Shown here piece by piece: positions 1 through 6,576 of a DNA stretch of 11,233 nt (position 1 is its first letter; the number at the start of each line of letters is the position of its first letter). The stretch is from Azospirillum sp. 47_25. Lineage in GTDB: Bacteria > Pseudomonadota > Alphaproteobacteria > RF32 > CAG-239. Under the pieces are notes generated by a model. The model had not been told where the DNA came from, made no database searches, and saw only the letters and a list, made by a program, of their open reading frames with translations. Made by a program: the position numbers and the translations under genes. The DNA lies in NCBI GenBank assembly GCA_001917125.1, contig MNTU01000004.1, positions 1 through 11,233 of the forward strand, written 5' to 3'.

Positions 1-51
1 AAATACTGGATACCCTGTTCCGTCGCTCCGGAACGGCCGAGCGGAACATAG

Positions 52-174
52 ATTGTCATTCCACCCGGTCATGCTCCGGCCTGACCGGGGCATCCTGAGA
101 ATTGGCGGCAACGGCAGAGGGATTACCCGATCAAGTCGGGTAATGACAGAGAGAGGTGAATATCGGGTAATGAC
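52..174. repeat. Palindromic intergenic repeat, copy 1
   Basis: This is the first of two copies of a unit of about 122 bp. It holds two hairpin-forming dyads: ATGCTCCGG (71-79) facing CCGGGGCAT (85-93, one mismatch), and a perfect 9-bp dyad ATTACCCGA (122-130) with TCGGGTAAT (136-144) around a 5-nt loop. The second copy at 254-375 has the same order of elements, with a 3-bp deletion between the dyads. Such REP-like dyads are common between genes in Alphaproteobacteria. No transposase is adjacent, so I cannot say how it spread. Confidence 0.8.
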
Positions 175-391
175 CAAAAGAAGAGAATGCCGGGGATAAT
201 GGCAGGGAGAGGAAAATGTCAGGCAATGACGATAAGAAAGGGAAAGTTGAGTAATTGTCATTCTACCCAGTCATGCTCCGGCTTGACCAGAGCATCCGGA
301 AGATTGGCGACGGCAGAGGGATTACCCGATCAAGTCGGGTAATGACAATAAGAGAGGAGAACGTCGGGTAATGACGACAAGAACAGAAATT
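136..391. repeat. Degenerate 27-29 bp tandem repeats built on TCGGGTAATGAC
   Basis: The right arm of the palindromic unit is reiterated. Units begin at 136 (27 bp), 163 (27 bp), 190 (29 bp, degenerate), 219 (29 bp, degenerate) and 248 (partial), and again at 335 (29 bp) and 364 (about 28 bp). Each starts with a form of TCGGGTAATGAC followed by a purine-rich GAGAGGNGAA-type tail. The units touch with no spacer and drift in sequence, so this is a tandem expansion and not a CRISPR array. Confidence 0.7.
254..375. repeat. Palindromic intergenic repeat, copy 2
   Basis: This is the second copy of the unit at 52-174. It carries ATGCTCCGG (273-281) with CCAGAGCAT (287-295, one mismatch) and the perfect dyad ATTACCCGA (321-329) with TCGGGTAAT (335-343). 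It ends about 35 bp before the start codon of the secreted-protein gene at 412, so transcripts entering that gene from the left would carry these hairpins in the leader. Confidence 0.8.
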
Positions 392-411
392 TAACACTAA
401 GGAGAAAGAAG

Positions 412-887
412 ATGAAACTATCAATTTTACTGGCGGGGAGTATTTTAACCTCGGCGATTGTCGGCAATGCTTATGCCCAGACCTGCGGTGCTCAGCCATC
501 GTGCTCCTCTCTCGGATATAACCTGTCTTCAACGTCGGGCTGTTTGGGAACGGCCGTCAAATGCCCGTTTGAAAACAAATATAACTGCATAACCCAGTCC
601 AATCTTTCCGAATATTCCAAAAACACTTAATCTTTCAGGGCGGAAAAGTAAACGTTACGACGACTTCCGATACCGGAACTTATGTCAGCTTTCCAAAATC
701 ATTCAGCGTTACCCCGATGACACTCGTCGTGTCTCCCTATAATCCACCAACAGATAAAGATTATGATGTAAACTATGTTGCAACGACAAGGAACATCTCT
801 ATCTCATCATTTTATGTAAGACTTTGGGATACTGAGAAAGATAGTTCTCGCACAGGTTATGTCAGCTGGTTTGCCGTCGGTTATTGA
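412..887 (+). pseudogene. Secreted lectin/tail-fibre-tip-like protein, split by a frameshift
   Basis: The first frame (412-630, 72 residues) starts after a good ribosome site (AAGGAG, 399-404, 7 nt spacer). It encodes a classical signal peptide: Lys2, a hydrophobic run of residues 3-17, and AYA before Gln23. A short Cys-containing region with five cysteines follows. It stops at TAA 628-630. From 585 a second frame is open to TGA 885-887. It encodes a compact domain containing FPKSFSVTP, NISISSFYVRLW and a terminal GYVSWFAVGY. That pattern (F..P.V early, a closing V.W.A.G) is what I know from H-type lectin domains and from gp53-like phage tail-fibre C-termini. A single indel or -1 slip near the A-run 619-623 would join the halves into one secreted protein of about 158 residues. 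Either the gene is broken, or the base call is wrong, or decoding shifts frame. The domain name is an inference. Confidence 0.6.
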
Positions 888-895
888 AGCATAAA

Positions 896-921
896 AAAAT
901 CCCCTCTTTTGAGGGGATTTT
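896..921. terminator. Bidirectional terminator, secreted gene / 741-aa gene
   Basis: A perfect 11-bp stem (AAAATCCCCTC with GAGGGGATTTT) closes a TTTT loop. The symmetric A and T flanks give a T-tract on both strands. It lies between the + strand gene ending at 887 and the - strand gene ending at 925, so it can serve both. Confidence 0.85.
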
Positions 922-924
922 AAT

Positions 925-3150
925 TTAATAAGTATGGCCTTCCTTTCTGGGAGCTTTGAAATTGTTTTTCGTGTTCTTTTTCTGATAACTGTTGTCATTG
1001 GGATAGTCATGACGCGGCGACCCCAGATAAGGAACGCGCAAGCCCGGAACATGGTGGTCTTTTTCCAGATTATCGCCCATCTGGCGCAGATTAGCCGTTT
1101 CGTCGGCAACCATTTCCTTAGTAACGTCGTAGCTTTTAGCATCCGGGTCGGTTTCACGGCGGCGGGCAAATTCGCTTTCCATTTCTTTGGCCGCATTTTT
1201 GGCATGTTTCTCGCTCAAGACAGCAAACATTTTGGACATATATTCTTTCGGCATGGCGCGGACGTCCATTTCCGGATCCATTGTTATGCCGGCTTTGGTC
1301 ATACTGTCAAGAAAAGCTTTTTGATCTTCGGGCTGCATTAAATTAACCAAGTCGCCCACCTGAGCTTCGCTGGCCTTTTCATAGAGACCGTAAATTTCCT
1401 GAATTGCGCGGGAAGCGCCGATAACCTTATCCGCCTCTTTGCCGTTAATCGCATCCTGCAGAGCCGGTTTGAGTGTGTCATCAAAGCGGTCTTTGAAGGG
1501 TGAGAAGAAGTATTCGCCTTTAAGCTCGGCTACCTTATTGGCCTGGCGGCCGTTGGTATCAGCCCCCATATTGGCCTCCATCTGCAGGGCCAAACGATAT
1601 TTAAAGATTTCCAAATCTTTTTCGCTCAGAGTTCCGCTGGCTGCATCAATCATCTTTTTGGCATGATGTTCGTTAATGCCGATGCCCCGGGGAATAACGC
1701 CGGCGCGGGCACAAGCCATACGGAAAACGCCGGTATCATCATCACTCAGACCTTTGGGGAAACGGATATATTTATTGCCCTGGCTCTTTTGCAGCGCAAC
1801 CACTTTATCTGCCACCTGGTCGGTTACTTTACCGCCTTTCGGCATAGCATAGCCGACATCAATGCCGCCTTTGCCGTTCGGCTTAATCATAATGCGGAAT
1901 GAGTAGGTTTCATTCGGCACGCCGTCTTTCCGTTTGCCGTCCAGTTTATAGTTATCGGGATTTCGGCTGGGATAAACACTGTAAACGGTCCAACCTTTCA
2001 GACTGACAAAGTCACGAAGTCTGTCATTACGCTCGCGACGGAAATAGCTTAAGTTCTTTTCCTTACCAAGGGATTTCTGCAACCAGGTTTCCATTTCATC
2101 CAGTGCTTTGGCATAGCCTTCTTTCTTCTTTTCTTTATCCTTGGCCTTTTCGGGTTTCAGTTCATCGGCATTGTCAAGCCACTGCTCATTGCCGGGATCA
2201 TTCTGAATTTCAGGCAGTTCCGGTTCGGAAGAGACGACATTGTTGTCTGCCGGTTCTTCTTTTTGCTGTTCATAGGGAACTTTTTCATCGTTTTCTTTAG
2301 CTTTTTTATCTGCTTCTTCTTCACGGGCTGCCTGAGCTTTCTCAAATTTTTCCTTTATTCCCGGTTCCAGGGTCGGCGGCAGTTCGAAGTTCTTGATTCC
2401 ATGGACATAGAGAAAGTCAAGCAGCGCCCTCATCTGCTCTTCGCTGATCGGCTTGTCTGGGAAAGTGATTTTGCCGTCGCGAATCGCAAAAAACAGCGGC
2501 GAACCTTCCATCAGCTGCATCTGGACTGCCAGACCGAGTTCGCCTTTGTCCGATTGGATTATGACGCTGGAAATTTCATACTGGCCTTTCTTCTCCGGTT
2601 TGCTCCGGTCTATTTCATGCGCCTTGGAAGCCTGTTGAATCGAATACAGCTTGCTGTAGAGTTCCGGCTTTTCGCCCAGATAGTCCTGCTGTTTCTGCAC
2701 CGCATCACGGCTGTTGCCCAAGGCTTTCATCGTCAGCTGATTGTCTTTTTGATTTTCAATCAGCGCTTTTTTAATTTCAGCTTTTTCTTTGTTTAATCTG
2801 GCCGTAGCTTGTTTGACAAATTCTTCAAGATTATTTTTAAGCAAATCGTCAAGACGGTCGAACTCATCCTTGTCATTTTTCTTGAGATCAGCCGAAATGG
2901 CAGAAAAATACTGCGTCGGATCAATGGAAAGCAGTTCGGTTAATTCTTTGTTTTGTTCGAAACGGCCGGCCTGTTCGTTTTTCGCCTCTTCAAATTTTTC
3001 ACGCGCCTGATCTATTTTGCGCTGAATATCCCGCTGCTGGCGTTCCAATGCCTTGGAAATTGCATTGACATTATAAGAGCTTTCAAAATCGCCGGGATTT
3101 TCAGCTTCCGGACTGTTAAAATTGCTAAATAAAATACTTCTATCAGCCAT
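925..3150 (-). CDS. Unknown 741-residue coiled-coil protein with two alpha/beta modules
   Basis: I do not recognise the gene. The start codon follows AAGGAA (complement of 3158-3163) by 7 nt. There is no signal peptide or membrane segment, so it is probably cytosolic. Order of parts: a likely coiled coil rich in Lys, Glu and Arg at about 30-60; a helical region at 95-155; a small beta/alpha module at about 190-260 ending in GIKNFELPP; a highly charged, probably disordered linker at 262-350; a second module at about 385-505 containing YIRFPKGLSDDDTGVF and GVIPRGIGINEHHAKKMI; then helices to a basic, polar tail. The two modules share a layout: a 'GK(I/V)T' strand, a helix, then 'G.K....(L/F)P'. 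The second is faintly like the 'large polyvalent protein' modules attached to relaxases and phage proteins. That is only a weak inference, since no relaxase or transfer gene is nearby. The gene stands alone with its own promoter region and terminator. Confidence 0.85.
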   Translation of the reverse strand: MADRSILFSNFNSPEAENPGDFESSYNVNAISKALERQQRDIQRKIDQAREKFEEAKNEQAGRFEQNKELTELLSIDPTQYFSAISADLKKNDKDEFDRLDDLLKNNLEEFVKQATARLNKEKAEIKKALIENQKDNQLTMKALGNSRDAVQKQQDYLGEKPELYSKLYSIQQASKAHEIDRSKPEKKGQYEISSVIIQSDKGELGLAVQMQLMEGSPLFFAIRDGKITFPDKPISEEQMRALLDFLYVHGIKNFELPPTLEPGIKEKFEKAQAAREEEADKKAKENDEKVPYEQQKEEPADNNVVSSEPELPEIQNDPGNEQWLDNADELKPEKAKDKEKKKEGYAKALDEMETWLQKSLGKEKNLSYFRRERNDRLRDFVSLKGWTVYSVYPSRNPDNYKLDGKRKDGVPNETYSFRIMIKPNGKGGIDVGYAMPKGGKVTDQVADKVVALQKSQGNKYIRFPKGLSDDDTGVFRMACARAGVIPRGIGINEHHAKKMIDAASGTLSEKDLEIFKYRLALQMEANMGADTNGRQANKVAELKGEYFFSPFKDRFDDTLKPALQDAINGKEADKVIGASRAIQEIYGLYEKASEAQVGDLVNLMQPEDQKAFLDSMTKAGITMDPEMDVRAMPKEYMSKMFAVLSEKHAKNAAKEMESEFARRRETDPDAKSYDVTKEMVADETANLRQMGDNLEKDHHVPGLRVPYLGSPRHDYPNDNSYQKKNTKNNFKAPRKEGHTY

Positions 3151-3184
3151 CTTCAGGTTCCTTGAACAGAATTTTACTTACTTT

Positions 3185-3212
3185 ATAGTAACATATCCTG
3201 ATGAAAAGGCAA
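3185..3212 (-). promoter_or_regulatory. Possible promoter of the 741-aa gene
   Basis: On the - strand TTGCCT (3212-3207) and TACTAT (3190-3185) are separated by 16 bp, with 4 of 6 consensus matches in each box. It sits about 35 bp upstream of the start codon, in an AT-rich spacer that also contains an inverted TTGTTAA/TTAACAA pair near 3232-3252. This is a weak call made by eye. Confidence 0.35.
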
Positions 3213-3304
3213 TCTTTTTTTGACAAAAATTTTGTTAAAATTTTATTAACAAATCCTTTGGTTTTCTGACGGATTTATTTTATCAAGCTCTCATTTAGAC
3301 AAAT

Positions 3305-3329
3305 AAAACCCCGCCGAAAGCGGGGTTTT
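3305..3329 (-). terminator. Rho-independent terminator of pgk
   Basis: A perfect 10-bp stem (AAAACCCCGC / GCGGGGTTTT) closes a 5-nt loop, 20 bp downstream of the pgk stop codon. On the - strand the GC-rich stem is followed by a T-tract (TTTTATTTG). It marks the end of the gap-pgk transcript. Confidence 0.9.
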
Positions 3330-3349
3330 ACCATGACCGGAACAGCCGG

Positions 3350-4561
3350 CTATTTTTTCAGAACAACGACGCCCGGAAGCTCCTTGCCTTCCATCCATTC
3401 CAGGAAAGCGCCGCCGGCGGTTGAAATATAAGAAAATTTATTGGCAACACCGGCATTTTCCAAAGCGGAAACGGTATCCCCGCCGCCGGCAACAGTGGTC
3501 AGGCGGCCTTCGCCGGTCAGAACCGCTGCACGCTGAGCAACTTTATTGGTGGCATTGTCAAACGGAACCAGTTCAAAAACACCGAGCGGGCCATTCCATA
3601 CCAGCGTTTTGCATTCTTCCATTTTCTTGTTGATGGCTTCAATGGTTTTGTCGCCGACATCCATAAGGCTCCAGCCTTCAGCCGGAATATGTTCCAAATC
3701 AACGGTTTTGTGCTCGGCATTGGCTTTGAATTCCTTAGAAACGACAACGTCTTTCGGCAGAATGATTTCGCAGTTGTTCGCCTTGGCGGTTTTCATAATT
3801 TCTTTGGCGGTCTCAATCATATCCATCTGAACCAGAGAATTGGCTTCGTTGACGGTATCAATGCCGCTGGCTTTCATAAAGGTGTGCGCCATACCGCCGG
3901 AAATAACCAGCATATCGACCTTTTTAACCAGATTATTCAGCAGGTCAAGCTTGGTGGAAACCTTGGAACCGCCGACAATCGCCATCAACGGGCGTTTCGG
4001 ATCGTTCAGACCGGTCGTCAGAGCATTGACTTCTTCTTCCATCAGCAAGCCCATTGCGGAAGGACGCAGCTTAACGGCAGCGACCATGGAAGCATGGGCG
4101 CGGTGCGCCGTCGAAAAAGCATCGGAAACATAAACGTCTGCCGGTTTAACCAAGTCTTCGGCAAATTTTTCATCGCCTTTTTTCTCCTCGTTATAGAAAC
4201 GCAGATTTTCAAGCAGCAGAACTTCATCGCCTTTCATCGCTTTAACCGCGGCTTCAACTTTGGAGCCGATGCAGTCATCAACGAAAACGACTTTATGGCC
4301 GAGAGCTTTTTCCAATTCGGGGGCAACGTGGCTGAGGGAATTTTTCATATCGCCTTTGCCTTCCGGACGGCCGAAGTGAGAAATAACGACGACCTTGGCT
4401 CCCTTTTCCATCAGGGTTTTGATGGTCGGAACCGTACGGTCAATGCGCGCGGTGTTGGTTACGTGAAAGTTTTCATCCATCGGCACGTTCAGGTCTGCGC
4501 GCAGCATAACGACTTTGCCGTTCAAATCGCCTAAATCTTTAATGGTTTTATATGCAGTCAT
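3350..4561 (-). CDS. pgk: Phosphoglycerate kinase
   Basis: This enzyme transfers the phosphate of 1,3-bisphosphoglycerate to ADP, giving 3-phosphoglycerate and ATP, in the cytosol. The 403-residue length is normal and all family signatures are present: RADLNVP (21-27) and HFGRPEGKG (62-70) for substrate binding, LLLENLRFYNEEKKGD (115-130), DAFSTAHRAHAS (147-158), the hinge and nucleotide-site run GGSKVSTKLDLL (197-208), WNGPLGVFE (322-330, where most homologues have PMG), and the glycine-rich GGGDTVSAL (359-367). The start is supported by AAAGGA (complement of 4569-4574), 7 nt upstream. It lies 86 bp downstream of gap on the same strand with no T-tract terminator between, so the two are very probably co-transcribed as consecutive glycolytic steps. 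Confidence 0.98.
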   Translation of the reverse strand: MTAYKTIKDLGDLNGKVVMLRADLNVPMDENFHVTNTARIDRTVPTIKTLMEKGAKVVVISHFGRPEGKGDMKNSLSHVAPELEKALGHKVVFVDDCIGSKVEAAVKAMKGDEVLLLENLRFYNEEKKGDEKFAEDLVKPADVYVSDAFSTAHRAHASMVAAVKLRPSAMGLLMEEEVNALTTGLNDPKRPLMAIVGGSKVSTKLDLLNNLVKKVDMLVISGGMAHTFMKASGIDTVNEANSLVQMDMIETAKEIMKTAKANNCEIILPKDVVVSKEFKANAEHKTVDLEHIPAEGWSLMDVGDKTIEAINKKMEECKTLVWNGPLGVFELVPFDNATNKVAQRAAVLTGEGRLTTVAGGGDTVSALENAGVANKFSYISTAGGAFLEWMEGKELPGVVVLKK

Positions 4562-4591
4562 TGATAATTCCTTTGTCTGATAAAATGAGAA

Positions 4592-4637
4592 TCCCCGCGG
4601 TCAGGACGGCAGAGACCTGCCGCGGATAACCACGGGG
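4592..4637 (-). promoter_or_regulatory. Stem-loop in the gap-pgk spacer
   Basis: The spacer transcript can form a strong hairpin: on the + strand CCGCGGTCAGG (4595-4605) faces CCTGCCGCGG (4616-4625) with one bulged base. A flanking CCACGGGG (4630-4637) can instead pair with the CCCCGCGG at 4593-4600 through one wobble, so the two stems compete. There is no T-tract after it in the - direction, so it is not a standard terminator. It could be an mRNA-processing or stability element between the genes; its role is inference. Confidence 0.5.
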
Positions 4638-4647
4638 AAACAAAAAA

Positions 4648-5673
<1,026 letters not shown>

Positions 5674-5728
5674 TTAAAAGTGTCAGCACAGAGAATTCTG
5701 CACTTTCTTAGTTATTTAATTCGCGCCT

Positions 5729-5756
5729 AATGTATCACTTAATGGATTTTTTTCAA
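5729..5756 (-). promoter_or_regulatory. Likely gap-pgk promoter
   Basis: On the - strand the -35 box TTGAAA (5756-5751, 5 of 6) and the -10 box TACATT (5734-5729, 4 of 6) are 16 bp apart, predicting a leader of about 65-70 nt before gap. The -35 box is one arm of an inverted TTTCAA/TTGAAA pair (5751-5756 and 5764-5769), a possible operator. Confidence 0.5.
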
Positions 5757-5832
5757 GTTATTTTTGAAATTGTGAATATCAAGCGCTTCGAGACAAAAAA
5801 ATATTTTTCGTCCATTTTACGCCTATAATGTA

Positions 5833-5861
5833 TTGACCAGCTATGAAAAATATGATATATT
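5833..5861 (+). promoter_or_regulatory. Promoter of the 160-aa gene
   Basis: TTGACC (5833-5838, 5 of 6) and TATATT (5856-5861, 5 of 6) are separated by the ideal 17 bp, the best promoter match by eye in the window. The predicted start near 5868 leaves an unusually long leader of about 155 nt before the ATG at 6025. Confidence 0.6.
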
Positions 5862-6024
5862 ATAAACATAATTATAAGGATTTGTTTATTATCATGTACG
5901 TTTTCATAAGCTGAAAAAATTGAGTTTTCTCAATAGTTTCTTTTTTATGTTTATTCGTTAGTGGTAATTTCGGTCTTTTTGATTGCAAAAAAAAATTAAT
6001 TAATAAACTAAAAAAAATTATCTT

Positions 6025-6507
6025 ATGAAAACTTTAAGCAAAAATGAAATGAGAACAGCAGTTGAGTCTTTAATCGCTAACGGCGCAGTTGTTAAGAACT
6101 ATGCAAAATTTGCAAGAATTCAGGCAATTGAAGCAGTCGGCGGCGAAGTTATCGAAACGATTTTGGCTGACGGCACGAAGGAAACATCCAATACGGCCAA
6201 TGCCGGCGACTGGATTGTGACCAACCCCGGCGGCGAAAAGTATATTGTTCCCGCTGCCAAATTCCCGAAAAAATACGAAGCTGCTCCGGAAATCGGCGAC
6301 GGTTGGTTCAAGCCGACCGGCGGTGTTCAAAAATTCCTTGAACTTGATGAGGATACAAAATTTATCTGTTCCTGGGATGAAGAGCAGTTTATTGCCAAAG
6401 GCGGTTTCGTTAACGTTTCTGACCTCAGCGACATCTACGGTATCGCACGCGGCGAGTTCTTTGACACATACAAAGAATGTGACGCGGAGGGAAACTTTCT
6501 CAACTGA
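6025..6507 (+). CDS. Phage-type small protein of unknown function with duplicated 'F...Y' motif
   Basis: I do not recognise a named family. The protein has 160 residues, is soluble and has no signal peptide. The first half ends in GDWIVTNPGGEKY (61-73) and then F80...Y84. This resembles a small module that I know from many phage-encoded hypothetical proteins (consensus roughly GDWI..G..GE.Y......F...Y). The second half repeats the layout: KFICSW (112-117), GGFVNV (126-131), IYGI (137-140) and EFFDTY (144-149). So the protein may be two copies of one fold. The start is fixed by an in-frame stop at 6004-6006, and no other ATG occurs before codon 9. There is no Shine-Dalgarno sequence; the ATG follows an A-rich stretch, so initiation may depend on an unstructured AT-rich leader. 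It is a single-gene unit with its own promoter and terminator. Confidence 0.85.
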   Translation: MKTLSKNEMRTAVESLIANGAVVKNYAKFARIQAIEAVGGEVIETILADGTKETSNTANAGDWIVTNPGGEKYIVPAAKFPKKYEAAPEIGDGWFKPTGGVQKFLELDEDTKFICSWDEEQFIAKGGFVNVSDLSDIYGIARGEFFDTYKECDAEGNFLN

Positions 6508-6527
6508 TTTCTTATAATTATTAAAAT

Positions 6528-6558
6528 GAAAAAGGGCATCAAAACGGTGCCCTTTTTC
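6528..6558. terminator. Bidirectional terminator, 160-aa gene / argS
   Basis: A 13-bp stem (GAAAAAGGGCATC with GGTGCCCTTTTTC, one G-U pair) closes a 5-nt loop, with A and T tracts in the stem on both sides. It lies 20 bp after the 160-aa gene and 18 bp after the argS stop codon on the other strand, so it can end both transcripts. Confidence 0.9.
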
Positions 6559-6576
6559 TTATCTATAAAGCTTTTA

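Noticed and set aside
136..391. Possible CRISPR array
   Set aside because: Units abut directly, drift in sequence and have no unique spacers; no cas gene is present.
263..532. Open frame on the - strand with an ITRLDRVI-type stretch
   Set aside because: It is the translation of the palindromic repeats and runs antisense into the secreted-protein gene; such frames are a known by-product of these repeats.
618..624. Programmed -1 frameshift site
   Set aside because: The heptamer is C AAA AAC, which breaks P-site re-pairing after a slip, and I see no clear stimulatory stem downstream; it is kept only as a minor alternative to mutation.
2263..2796. 177-codon hydrophobic-looking open frame on the + strand
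   Set aside because: It is antisense to the Lys/Glu-rich coiled-coil part of the 741-aa gene; AAA, GAA and AAG codons read backwards give Phe, Leu and Ser and mimic membrane segments.
3689..4534. 281-codon open frame on the + strand
   Set aside because: It lies wholly antisense to pgk, which has every family motif; its composition is the mirror of a biased coding gene.
5895..5915. Six-codon leader peptide (MYVFIS) in the leader of the 160-aa gene
   Set aside because: Its AAGGA is 13 nt from the ATG, it has no run of regulatory codons and no paired attenuator, so it is probably chance.
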